This document shows, piece by piece, positions 51,200 through 59,645 of a stretch of 64,000 nt of DNA. The stretch comes from an uncultured Lachnospiraceae bacterium (GTDB lineage Bacteria; Bacillota; Clostridia; Lachnospirales; Lachnospiraceae), in contig CACZJF010000005.1 in NCBI GenBank assembly GCA_902781455.1, forward strand, positions 33,735 to 97,734, read 5' to 3'. Both the position numbers and the translations under genes were made by a program. Numbering within the stretch: position 1 is the stretch's first letter; every line of letters begins with the position of its first letter. The notes below the pieces were generated by a model. That model was not told the DNA's origin. It did not search any database and was given only the letters and a program-made list of their open reading frames with translations.

Positions 51200-51694
51200 A
51201 TGGCGAAGGTCGGCATTGTAATGGGTTCGGATTCAGACATGACTGTCATGGGCAAAGCCCGGGACGTGCTGAAAGAATTCGGCGTTGAATATGAGATCAG
51301 GGTCATTTCCGCCCACAGAGAGCCGGACGTGTTCTTTGAATATGCGAAGGGCGCTCAGGCACGCGGGCTGAAAGTGATCATTGCCGGAGCCGGGATGGCG
51401 GCGCATCTGCCGGGCATGTGTGCGGCACTGTTTCCGCTTCCGGTCATCGGCGTTCCGATCAACACCGGCTGTCTTGGCGGAAAGGATGCGCTGTATTCGA
51501 TCCTGCAGATGCCGCCCGGAATTCCGGTGGCGACGGTCGCGATTGACGGCGGGAAGAATGCAGGCCTTCTGGCGGTCAGGATGCTGGCGATGGAGGACGA
51601 AGCCCTTCAGGAGAAGCTGAAAACCTACAGTGAGAATATGTGCAAAGCCGTGCAGGAGAAGGACCGGAAGCTGCAGGAGCAGCAGAACGGGTGA
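51200..51694 (+). CDS. purE: N5-carboxyaminoimidazole ribonucleotide mutase
   Basis: 164 residues, class I PurE. VGIVMGSDSDMTVM, EIRVISAHREPDV with the catalytic histidine, GAGMAAHLPGM and PVIGVPINTGCLGGKDALYSI match throughout. It converts N5-CAIR to CAIR in purine synthesis. GAGAAGGGAG precedes the ATG. The lysine- and glutamine-rich tail (KDRKLQEQQNG) is ordinary. First of four purine genes. Confidence 0.95.
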   Translation: MAKVGIVMGSDSDMTVMGKARDVLKEFGVEYEIRVISAHREPDVFFEYAKGAQARGLKVIIAGAGMAAHLPGMCAALFPLPVIGVPINTGCLGGKDALYSILQMPPGIPVATVAIDGGKNAGLLAVRMLAMEDEALQEKLKTYSENMCKAVQEKDRKLQEQQNG

Positions 51695-51706
51695 AGGGAT
51701 ACAGAG

Positions 51707-52732
51707 ATGGATTATAAGCAGGCTGGAGTAGACATCGAGGCGGGTTACGAATCCGTCCGTCTCATGAAAGAATTCATTACGCGTACGAAGCGGCCGGAAG
51801 TACTGTCGGACATCGGCGGGTTCTCGGGCGCATTTTCCATGGAAGCGTTCAAAGGAATGGAGGAGCCGACGCTCGTGTCCGGGACGGACGGCGTCGGGAC
51901 CAAGCTGAAGCTTGCCTTCCTGATGGACAGGCATGACACGGTCGGGATTGACTGTGTCGCGATGTGTGTCAACGATATCGCATGCACGGGCGGCGAGCCG
52001 CTGTTTTTCCTGGACTACATCGCCTGTGGGAAGAATGACCCTCAGAAGATCGCGCAGATCGTAAAGGGGGTATCCGAAGGGTGCGTTCAGGCCGGCGCGG
52101 CTCTGATCGGGGGCGAGACGGCGGAGATGCCCGGATTCTACCCGGCAGACGAATATGACCTTGCCGGATTCGCGGTCGGTGTCTGTGACCGCAGGAAAAT
52201 GATCACCGGAGAAAGCATCCAGGAAGGGGATGTCCTTGTGGGAATCGCTTCCAGCGGCGTGCACAGCAACGGTTTTTCACTGGTGCGCAAAGTGTTTTCC
52301 ATGGATCAGGAGACGCTGTCCGCCTACCATGAGGCGCTCGGGGAGACGCTCGGGGAGGCGCTGCTTCGCCCGACGAAGATCTATGTCAGGGCGCTTCGGA
52401 GCGTGAAGGAATCCGGCATTGTCATTAAGGGGTGCAGCCATATCACAGGCGGGGGCTTCTTCGAGAACATTCCCCGCATGCTCCCGGAAGGGGTGAAAGC
52501 GGTCATTCGCAAGGACAGCTATCCGCTGCCGCCCATCTTCCGGATGATTCAGGAAGCAGGCAGCATCAGCGAAGCTGTGATGTACAATACCTACAATATG
52601 GGAATCGGTATGGTTCTGGCGCTTGATCAGGCAGACGCAGACAAGGCAGTGGAAGCGCTGCGCGGCGCAGGTGAGACGGCCTATGTGCTCGGAACCGTAG
52701 AAGCCGGAACGCGCTGCGCGGAACTGGTGTAG
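51707..52732 (+). CDS. purM: Phosphoribosylformylglycinamidine cyclo-ligase
   Basis: 341 residues. [38 protein letters not shown] and [13 protein letters not shown] identify PurM (AIR synthetase). [18 protein letters not shown] and [17 protein letters not shown] follow as expected. Twelve bases separate it from purE, with GAAGGGATA as ribosome site. A short tandem repeat follows the stop. Confidence 0.95.
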   Translation: MDYKQAGVDIEAGYESVRLMKEFITRTKRPEVLSDIGGFSGAFSMEAFKGMEEPTLVSGTDGVGTKLKLAFLMDRHDTVGIDCVAMCVNDIACTGGEPLFFLDYIACGKNDPQKIAQIVKGVSEGCVQAGAALIGGETAEMPGFYPADEYDLAGFAVGVCDRRKMITGESIQEGDVLVGIASSGVHSNGFSLVRKVFSMDQETLSAYHEALGETLGEALLRPTKIYVRALRSVKESGIVIKGCSHITGGGFFENIPRMLPEGVKAVIRKDSYPLPPIFRMIQEAGSISEAVMYNTYNMGIGMVLALDQADADKAVEALRGAGETAYVLGTVEAGTRCAELV

Positions 52733-52741
52733 GAAATCAGT

Positions 52742-52807
52742 AACCGGTGCAGGCAATCCGCAACCGGTACAGATAATCTGTAACCGGTGCAGGCAATCTG
52801 GAACCGG
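52742..52807 (+). repeat. 20-bp tandem repeat, 3.3 copies
   Basis: Units aaccggtgcaggcaatccgc (52742), aaccggtacagataatctgt (52762), aaccggtgcaggcaatctgg (52782) and a partial aaccgg (52802). Starts nine bases after the purM stop and ends 37 bases before purN. Confidence 0.9.
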
Positions 52808-52844
52808 CTTCTCGCTGCTTCAACCTGTTTTGAGGGAAATCTAT

Positions 52845-53468
52845 ATGCTTAACATTGCAGTCCTTGTATCGGGCGGAGGTACCAACCTCCAGGCCATCAT
52901 AGACGCCATCGCGGACGGAACCATCCAGAACACGCGGATCTGTCTTGTTCTGTCGAACAATGACGGTGTGTACGCGCTGGAGCGGGCGAAGAAAGCAGGA
53001 CTTGAATCCTGTGTGCTCAGCCCAAGGTCATTTCCATCCCGCGAGGCGTTCAACCATGCGCTGCTTCAGAAGGTGCAGGAATCCGGCGCGGACCTGGTGG
53101 TGCTTGCGGGATTCCTGTGTGTGATTCCGGAAGAGATGGTCAGGGCTTATGAGAACAGAATCCTGAACATTCACCCGTCGCTGATTCCGTCCTTCTGCGG
53201 AACCGGCTATTATGGGCTGAAGGTGCATGAGGCTGCGCTGGAACGCGGGGTTAAGATCTCCGGGGCAACCGTGCATTTTGTGGACAGCGGGACAGATACG
53301 GGCCCGATTCTGCTGCAGAAGGCGGTTGAGGTGCAGTCAGACGATACGCCGAAGTCTTTGCAGAGGCGCATCATGGAACAGGCAGAATGGAAGATTCTTC
53401 CGCAGGCCATCGATCTGATCGCCCACGGCAGGGTCAGTGTAGAGAACAGAAAGGTGATAGTCCAATGA
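52845..53468 (+). CDS. purN: Phosphoribosylglycinamide formyltransferase
   Basis: 207 residues from the ATG at 52845 (GAGGGA upstream). AVLVSGGGTNLQAIID binds the phosphate; NIHPSLIPSFCGTGYYGLKVHEA carries the catalytic Asn-His, and HFVDSGTDTGPILLQKAV contains the catalytic Asp. It formylates GAR using 10-formyltetrahydrofolate. It overlaps purD by four bases (ATGA). Confidence 0.95.
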   Translation: MLNIAVLVSGGGTNLQAIIDAIADGTIQNTRICLVLSNNDGVYALERAKKAGLESCVLSPRSFPSREAFNHALLQKVQESGADLVVLAGFLCVIPEEMVRAYENRILNIHPSLIPSFCGTGYYGLKVHEAALERGVKISGATVHFVDSGTDTGPILLQKAVEVQSDDTPKSLQRRIMEQAEWKILPQAIDLIAHGRVSVENRKVIVQ

Positions 53469-54739
53469 AGGTACTGATTGTTGGAAGTGGCGGAAGGGAA
53501 CATGCACTTGCCTGGAAATGTGCGCAGAGCCCGAAGGTGGAGCAGATTTTCTGTGCGCCGGGAAACGCGGGGATCAGCCAGATTGCCCAGGCGGTTCCCC
53601 TGAAGGCGGATCAGTATGAAGAACTGGCAGATTTCGCGAAGGAGAACGGCATCGACCTGACGATTATCGGGATGGATGATCCGCTGGTCGGCGGGATCGT
53701 CGATGTCTTTGAACAGAAGGGACTGCGCGTATTCGGACCAAGGAAAAATGCAGCCATCCTGGAAGGAAGCAAGGCGTTTTCGAAGGACCTGATGCGCAGA
53801 TACAATATTCCGACCGCGGCCTATGAGGTCTTCACGGATCTGGAAGCAGCGAAGCATTATCTGGAAGGCCTGGACAAATTTCCGGTTGTGCTGAAGGCCA
53901 GCGGACTTGCCCTGGGAAAGGGCGTTCTGATCTGTGAGGACCTGGAGTCGGCGCTGAAGGGTGCTGACGATATCATGGGCAAAAAGCAGTTCGGATCCGC
54001 CGGTGATGAGATGGTGGTGGAAGAATTCCTCACCGGCCGTGAGGTTTCTGTCCTGACCTTTGTGGACGGCACGCACATCAGGGAAATGTCTTCGGCGCAG
54101 GACTACAAGAGGGCAGGTGACGGCGATACCGGACTGAACACCGGCGGAATGGGAAACATTTCCCCAAGCCCCTTCTATTCGAGTGAGATACAGAAGTTCT
54201 GCCAGGAGAAGATCTTCCAGCCGACCGTGGATGCCATGAAGGCAGAGGGCAGGGAGTTCAAGGGCGTGATCTTCTTCGGACTGATCCTGACGCAGGACGG
54301 GCCGAAGGTGCTGGAGTACAATTGCCGTTTCGGCGATCCGGAAGCACAGGTGGTTCTTCCGCGCATGGAAAATGACATCATTGACGTGATGGAGGCGTGT
54401 ATTGACGGCAGGCTGGACGAGATCGAACTGAAGTTCCGTCCGCAGACCTGTGTGTGCCTCGTGCTTGCGTCCGACGGATACCCTGCGTCCTATGAAAAGG
54501 GAAAGGAAATCCATGGTCTGGAAGCTTTCCGTGAATTGGAGGATGCGTTCTGCTTCCATGCAGGGACGGCGCTGAAGGACGGAAAGATTGTGACAAACGG
54601 CGGACGGGTGCTTGGCATCACAGCACTTGGAAAGGATATCGCGGAAGCCAGAAAGAAAGCCTATGAGGCCGCGGACCTGGTGCAGTTTTCCGGGAAATAT
54701 TACAGACACGACATCGCGCATTTTGCGGGAGAAGAATAA
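53465..54739 (+). CDS. purD: Phosphoribosylamine-glycine ligase
   Basis: 424 residues, ATP-grasp enzyme. VLIVGSGGREHALAWK opens the protein; RNIP-type and VLKASGLALGKGVLIC blocks bind ATP, EEFLTGREVSVLTFVDG and NTGGMGNISPSPF follow, and EYNCRFGDPEAQVVLPRM carries the metal ligands. It makes GAR, the substrate of PurN. The upstream frame to 53387 lies inside purN and is not used. Last gene of the run; purH, purF and purL are not in this window. Confidence 0.95.
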   Translation: MKVLIVGSGGREHALAWKCAQSPKVEQIFCAPGNAGISQIAQAVPLKADQYEELADFAKENGIDLTIIGMDDPLVGGIVDVFEQKGLRVFGPRKNAAILEGSKAFSKDLMRRYNIPTAAYEVFTDLEAAKHYLEGLDKFPVVLKASGLALGKGVLICEDLESALKGADDIMGKKQFGSAGDEMVVEEFLTGREVSVLTFVDGTHIREMSSAQDYKRAGDGDTGLNTGGMGNISPSPFYSSEIQKFCQEKIFQPTVDAMKAEGREFKGVIFFGLILTQDGPKVLEYNCRFGDPEAQVVLPRMENDIIDVMEACIDGRLDEIELKFRPQTCVCLVLASDGYPASYEKGKEIHGLEAFRELEDAFCFHAGTALKDGKIVTNGGRVLGITALGKDIAEARKKAYEAADLVQFSGKYYRHDIAHFAGEE

Positions 54740-54771
54740 GACAGAACAGGAAGTGTTGGAGGTTTAACAAA

Positions 54772-56295
54772 ATGAACAGAAGGTGCAGACAGCTCCTTGC
54801 GGCAGCGGCAATCCTGCTGATCATGACAGTGATGAGCGCAGCGGCGGTAGTTGCGTCAGATGACAATTCCCTGGCCAGCCTGGGGATTCAGACGCAGGGC
54901 GTGGTTGTAAGCCCGGAGTTTCGTTATGATATCTGGGAGTATGATGTAGAGGTACCGGCAGGCACGACTTCGCTTGCGCTGGAGCCGCATACCACGAATC
55001 CGTCCGCGACGGTGGATTCCGTCACGGGTACGACACTGGAACCGGACGGTACCGGGACGGTTGTGATCACTGTGACGAGTGAGAGCGGCAATACGATTGA
55101 GTATGTACTGCATGTCTCGCAGGCACGCGGCGCAGTGGATCCTGCGGAGGCGATTGCCGCAAATGAGAGCTCTGCGGCGGTGACGATTGATACGGAGGTC
55201 GTACAGAGCGAGAGAGAGACGGAGGACCCGCGCTATGTGAAGGTGGACAGGAATTCGCTTGAGGACGCGGAGAAGACGATCGAGAAGCTGCAGAAGACGA
55301 TTACAGAGCAGAGAAAGCATATCAGCATGCTGACCTATGTGCTGTATGCCCTGATCGCGGTGTCCATCGTCTTTCTGTTCATTGTGATCAGCCAGCTGCT
55401 GCGCAGGCGTGATATTGCGCAGGAACTTGCATTTTACAAGCAGGAGAATTCCGGACGCGGCGGCGCGGTTGCCGAAGACGGCTGGGGAGACTGGGGCGAG
55501 GATGAACGTGATGGTTCCAGATGGACGGACCAGCAGGTCGGGACGCCGGTGCAGCCTCAGTATCATCCCGGAAGAAGCATGCAGCAGCCTGCAGGCGGCA
55601 GAGAGGACAGGCAGAGGGGACAGAATCCTGCGCAGTACAGGTCCCGTCAGGGAAGACAGCCTGACCCCAGGATGCAGCAGGATCCGAGAAGGCAGCCGGA
55701 TCCCAGAATGCAGCAGGGCATGGGAAGGCAGCCGGATCCCAGGATGCAGCAGGGTCAGGGAAGGCAGCCCGATCCCAGGATGCAGCAAAATTACAGGAGA
55801 CAGCCCGATCCGAGAGGACCGCAGGGCGCAGGTGTGCAGGACGAGACGCGCCGTTATGAGGCTGTCCCGCCGGTGCATCAGCAGGACGTGCCCCGGGATG
55901 TGACAAAGGATCTTACGCGTGTCAATAAGGCAGAAGCGAAGGCCATGAAGAAAGCGGCGGCAGCCGAGGCCAGACGTGAGCAGGAAGCGAAGAAGGCCGC
56001 CCGCGCGAAGGAAGAAGAGGCGAAGAGAGCTGCCCGCGCTAGAGAAGAAGAGGCCAGGAAGGCTGCCCAGGCAAGAGAAGAAGAGGCGAAGAGGGCTGCC
56101 CGCGCTAGAGAAGAAGAGGCGAAACGCCAGGCGCAGGAAGCACAGCGCATCGAGAAGGAGCAGGAAGCTGCCCGCAGGGCGCAGGAAGAAGCACTGGAGC
56201 AGGCTGCAAGGCAGGAGGCCGAGAATCGGAAGAAGGGCGGCGCTGTGTCTGACGAGCAGGACAAGAATGTGAAGATTAACATGATTGATCTGTGA
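54772..56295 (+). CDS. Secreted/membrane protein with cadherin-like domain and disordered Gln/Pro and KEA-repeat tails
   Basis: 507 residues. Signal peptide 1-28 (ILLIMTVMSAAAVVAS). A cadherin-like beta-sandwich covers about 35-125 (LASLGIQTQGVVVSPEFRYDIWEYDV). A coiled coil (about 160-185) precedes a membrane segment at about 186-208 (LYALIAVSIVFLFIVISQLL). The cytoplasmic part has a disordered section with repeats RQPDPRMQQ (about 295-345) and a highly charged Ala/Lys/Glu coiled coil (EEAKRAARAREEEA type, about 385-490), like TolA. Topology is outside domain, single span, long cytoplasmic tail. No function is known; the outer sandwich could bind the wall and the coiled coil may link to cytoplasmic partners. 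GGAGG precedes the ATG. Confidence 0.72.
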   Translation: MNRRCRQLLAAAAILLIMTVMSAAAVVASDDNSLASLGIQTQGVVVSPEFRYDIWEYDVEVPAGTTSLALEPHTTNPSATVDSVTGTTLEPDGTGTVVITVTSESGNTIEYVLHVSQARGAVDPAEAIAANESSAAVTIDTEVVQSERETEDPRYVKVDRNSLEDAEKTIEKLQKTITEQRKHISMLTYVLYALIAVSIVFLFIVISQLLRRRDIAQELAFYKQENSGRGGAVAEDGWGDWGEDERDGSRWTDQQVGTPVQPQYHPGRSMQQPAGGREDRQRGQNPAQYRSRQGRQPDPRMQQDPRRQPDPRMQQGMGRQPDPRMQQGQGRQPDPRMQQNYRRQPDPRGPQGAGVQDETRRYEAVPPVHQQDVPRDVTKDLTRVNKAEAKAMKKAAAAEARREQEAKKAARAKEEEAKRAARAREEEARKAAQAREEEAKRAARAREEEAKRQAQEAQRIEKEQEAARRAQEEALEQAARQEAENRKKGGAVSDEQDKNVKINMIDL

Positions 56296-56389
56296 GCAGC
56301 TGATCTTTACGCATCATAGGACAGGAATGGAAAGACTGACAGGGCCGGTCTGTGCGCGTCACAGGCCGGTACCACAGGCAGGAAATCAG

Positions 56390-58930
56390 ATGGAACAGAC
56401 ATATCCATATACAGACGCTGCGCGGCAGGCAGTGAGATACGCGGCGCAGTGCGCAAAAGAATCAGGAAGCCCCGTCATCGGGACGGAGCATTTGCTTCAG
56501 GGACTCAGTATGGTGAAGGAGGGCACTGCCGGCGTCGTACTGGGTGAGGCAGGTGTGAGCGAACCGGTGCTGAGAGATCTGATCGGCAGGCTGATTACGC
56601 CGGAGACGGAGTATATCAGGCACTCGAACAGCCCGGCAAAGAGAAAAAAGAAAAAGACAGATCAGGCGGCAATGGAAGCTGCGGCGCAGGGGGAGGAGTT
56701 CGTTCTTCCGAAGAACCTGACGCCCCGCGCGGAGTTTGTACTGAAGACAGCAGCGGACCAGGCGGCCTGGTTCTACTCCAGAGATATCGGAACCGAGCAT
56801 ATCCTGCTGGCTCTGATGCGCGACATCGACTGCAACGCGGCAAAGCTGCTGCGCGAGCGGAATGTGGATTTCCAGGCGATGTATACCAAGATCCTGGTGA
56901 TTATCGGCGTTCCGGATGATCAGATGCAGGAGTACCTGCAGATGGCCATGCAGATGCCGGGCGGTTCCTACCAGAGCAATACGCCGACGCTGGACCAGTT
57001 CTCCAGGGATATGACGGAAGAAGTACGTGAGGGTAAGCTGGATCCGATCATCGGGCGGGAGCGTGAGACAGACCGGATCTGCCAGATCCTGTGCCGCAGG
57101 ACGAAGAACAATCCCTGCCTGATCGGAGAACCGGGTGTCGGAAAGACTGCGATCGTGGAAGGCCTGGCACAGAAGATCGTGAACCGGACAGCGCCGGAGC
57201 CGCTGAGAAACAAGCGGATCGTCGCGCTGGACATGGCAGCGATGGTTGCAGGTTCCCGGTTCCGGGGAGACTTTGAGGAAAGAATCAAATCCGTGCTGAA
57301 CGAGGCGGCGGGTTCGGATCAGGTGCTGCTGTTTATCGATGAGCTGCATACGATCATCGGAGCCGGCGGCTCCGAAGGCTCATTGGATGCTGCCAATATC
57401 ATGAAGCCGATGCTGTCGAGAGGCGAGATCCAGGTGATCGGCGCAACGACGGTGAATGAGTACCGGAAGCATGTGGAGAAGGACGCCGCTCTTGCAAGAC
57501 GTTTCCAGCCGATCCTGGTGGAGGAGCCGGAGGAGAGTGAGAGCGTGAAGATCCTGGATGGTCTGCGCCCTGCCTATGAGAAGCATCACGGCGTGCAGAT
57601 CGCGGACGAAGCGATTGACGCAGCGGTCAGCCTTTCGGCACGGTATATCTCTGACCGGTTCCTGCCGGACAAGGCAATCGACCTGATGGACGAAGCCTGT
57701 TCCAGGCGGCAGCTGGGCTATTACAGGGAAGATAAGAAAGCGGCGAAGCTCTCGGACGAAATCCGGGACATGACGATCTCTCTGGAAGAGGCTTTAGCTG
57801 AGGGACGGTTTGAGGAAGCGCACCGGATTCATGAAGAGGTCAGCGCACTTTCATCCCGCCTCGAGCGGAAGAAAGACAAGGGCCGGAAGAAGACGAAGGA
57901 AGACATCGCGAAGGTAACGGCTGAGGACATCGCGAGAACCGTTTCTGACTGGACGAAGATACCGGTGCAGAAGCTGACGATGGATGAGGGAAAGAAGCTG
58001 ATCCGGCTGGAGAAGACGCTGCATGAGCGGATCATCGGCCAGGATGAGGCGGTCAGCGCAGTCTCGCGCGCGATCCGGAGAGGCCGCGCAGGGCTCAAAG
58101 ATCCCGCAAGACCCATTGGCTCATTTCTCTTCCTCGGACCGACAGGCGTCGGCAAGACAGAGCTGTCCAAAGCGCTTGCGGACACTGTATTCGGATCAGA
58201 GGATTCCATCATCAGGGTCGATATGTCTGAGTACATGGAGAAGTTCAATGTATCCAGGCTGGTGGGCTCACCGCCCGGCTATGTAGGCTACGACGAGGGC
58301 GGACAGTTCTCCGAGCAGGTCAGGCGGCATCCGTACAGTGTCATTCTGTTCGACGAGATCGAGAAGGCACATCCGGATATCTTCAACATCCTGCTGCAGG
58401 TGCTGGATGAGGGTCACATTACGGACTCTCACGGAAGGAAGGTGGACTTCCGCAATACGATCCTGATCATGACCTCCAATGCTGGCGCGAAGTCGATCCA
58501 GAGCCCGAAGAAGCTGGGGTTCGGCGTCACCGACGCGAAGGCTGATTATGAGGCGATGAAGGCGTCGGTCATGGAGGAAGTGAAGCGGGTCTTCCGGCCG
58601 GAATTCCTGAACCGGATCGATGAGACCATTGTCTTCCATTCTCTGTCGAAGGAAGAGATCCGGCGGATCGTAACGCTGCTGCTGAAGGAACTGAAGAAGC
58701 GTGCGGCTTCGCAGATGGGAATCACCCTGAAGGTGCGCCCGTCAGTCCGCGACCATATCGCCGAGGCCGGCTTCGACGAGAAGTACGGTGCCCGGCCGCT
58801 GCGGAGGGCGATTCAGAAACAGCTTGAGGATAAGCTTGCAGAGAATCTGTTATTTGGTAATATAAAAGCAGGACAGACCGTTGTCTGTACGATGAACGCA
58901 GGAGAGATCACATTTTATTCGGAGGGCTAA
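56390..58930 (+). CDS. clpC: ATP-dependent Clp protease ATPase ClpC
   Basis: 846 residues from the ATG at 56390 (CAGGAAA); the longer frame from 56285 overlaps the previous gene. Double Clp_N repeats (VIGTEHLLQGL, IGTEHILLAL) occupy about 1-150. AAA-1 has GEPGVGKTAIVEGL, and AAA-2 has GPTGVGKTELSKAL with DMSEYMEKFNVSRLVGSPPGYVGYDEGGQ. A UVR-like segment (LAEGRFEEAHRIHEEVS) sits between them, as in ClpC. The C-terminal D2-small domain is intact. It unfolds substrates for ClpP. No CtsR or McsAB genes are next to it, unlike the Bacillus clpC operon. Confidence 0.92.
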   Translation: MEQTYPYTDAARQAVRYAAQCAKESGSPVIGTEHLLQGLSMVKEGTAGVVLGEAGVSEPVLRDLIGRLITPETEYIRHSNSPAKRKKKKTDQAAMEAAAQGEEFVLPKNLTPRAEFVLKTAADQAAWFYSRDIGTEHILLALMRDIDCNAAKLLRERNVDFQAMYTKILVIIGVPDDQMQEYLQMAMQMPGGSYQSNTPTLDQFSRDMTEEVREGKLDPIIGRERETDRICQILCRRTKNNPCLIGEPGVGKTAIVEGLAQKIVNRTAPEPLRNKRIVALDMAAMVAGSRFRGDFEERIKSVLNEAAGSDQVLLFIDELHTIIGAGGSEGSLDAANIMKPMLSRGEIQVIGATTVNEYRKHVEKDAALARRFQPILVEEPEESESVKILDGLRPAYEKHHGVQIADEAIDAAVSLSARYISDRFLPDKAIDLMDEACSRRQLGYYREDKKAAKLSDEIRDMTISLEEALAEGRFEEAHRIHEEVSALSSRLERKKDKGRKKTKEDIAKVTAEDIARTVSDWTKIPVQKLTMDEGKKLIRLEKTLHERIIGQDEAVSAVSRAIRRGRAGLKDPARPIGSFLFLGPTGVGKTELSKALADTVFGSEDSIIRVDMSEYMEKFNVSRLVGSPPGYVGYDEGGQFSEQVRRHPYSVILFDEIEKAHPDIFNILLQVLDEGHITDSHGRKVDFRNTILIMTSNAGAKSIQSPKKLGFGVTDAKADYEAMKASVMEEVKRVFRPEFLNRIDETIVFHSLSKEEIRRIVTLLLKELKKRAASQMGITLKVRPSVRDHIAEAGFDEKYGARPLRRAIQKQLEDKLAENLLFGNIKAGQTVVCTMNAGEITFYSEG

Positions 58931-58933
58931 GAA

Positions 58934-59347
58934 ATGTCGGTTGTAAAGGACCTGATCACGGAAAATGAAAACGGCTCGATCAGCTTTGGCGATTATGAGC
59001 TGGATCAGAAGGCAAAGAAAAGTGATTTTGAGGTGAGAGGGGACCGCTATAAGGTGAAGACCTTCCGGGAATCTACCCGGCTTGAGTGCAATGACGCACT
59101 GGTGTATGAATCTGAACCCGGTACCGCGGTGCATGATTTTATCCGGAATGAGGAGGGCGTTTCCTTCTGTGTGGAGAGCCCGAAGGACTGCCAGGTTGTG
59201 CTGGGCCTGACCGATGAGGCGACCTACCGCGTGATCGTGGACGGCAGGGACAGCGGCATGATGGACACCGGAAGAGGCGGCAAGCTGGTTCTCTCGATCG
59301 AGGTCGGAGAGAGCGGCAGCGCCAAGGTACAGGTGATCCGCGCGTAA
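58934..59347 (+). CDS. Small conserved clostridial protein, unknown function
   Basis: 137 residues, three bases after clpC. Begins MSVVKDLITENENGSISFGD and has regularly spaced beta-strand-like segments (YKVKTFRESTRLECNDALVY, VVLGLTDEATYRVIVDG, KLVLSIEVGESGSAKVQVI). I recall related Lachnospiraceae proteins carrying an 'endosialidase' label, but nothing here shows a sialidase active site. No signal peptide or membrane segment is seen. Co-transcription with clpC is likely. Confidence 0.7.
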   Translation: MSVVKDLITENENGSISFGDYELDQKAKKSDFEVRGDRYKVKTFRESTRLECNDALVYESEPGTAVHDFIRNEEGVSFCVESPKDCQVVLGLTDEATYRVIVDGRDSGMMDTGRGGKLVLSIEVGESGSAKVQVIRA

Positions 59348-59355
59348 GGAATTGT

Positions 59356-59397
59356 CACAGGACGCTTGCCACAGGACGCTTGCCACAAGACGCTTGC
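59356..59397 (+). repeat. Three tandem copies of a 14-bp unit
   Basis: cacaggacgcttgc at 59356 and 59370, and cacaagacgcttgc at 59384, starting eight bases after the stop codon of the small clostridial protein. Confidence 0.9.
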
Positions 59398-59442
59398 GTG
59401 ACAGTTCTCGAGAACACGTGGAATTGGATAATGGTGATTTGA

Positions 59443-59490
59443 ACTTCCCCGCCCGTGCAGACGAAAAGCGTCTGCACGTGGCGGGGAAGT
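59443..59490. other. Long 21-bp hairpin upstream of radA
   Basis: acttccccgcc pairs with ggcggggaagt, then cgtgcagacg with cgtctgcacg, with a single T bulge and a short A-rich loop. It lies in the 298-base spacer between the small clostridial protein and radA, inside an open frame not used for coding. No T-run follows, so attenuation is uncertain. Its outer arms (gaacttcccc, ggggaag) resemble those of the pyr leader stem. Confidence 0.7.
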
Positions 59491-59645
59491 GGTCAACAAG
59501 AATGAATTTCCCCGTAACCCCGGCGAGCTTGCGACAGCGGCGGGCGTGGAAAGAAGCAGGTACGGCGCCAGCTCCCCGTACGCGGCAGGCTGCTACCGCG
59601 ACGGGGGACGTGGAGTATCAGGAAACAAATCAGGAGACAACACAT

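Noticed and set aside
59352-59645. N-terminal extension of RadA
   Set aside because: It crosses a tandem repeat and a 21-bp hairpin, lacks a ribosome site, and RadA normally starts just before its zinc finger.
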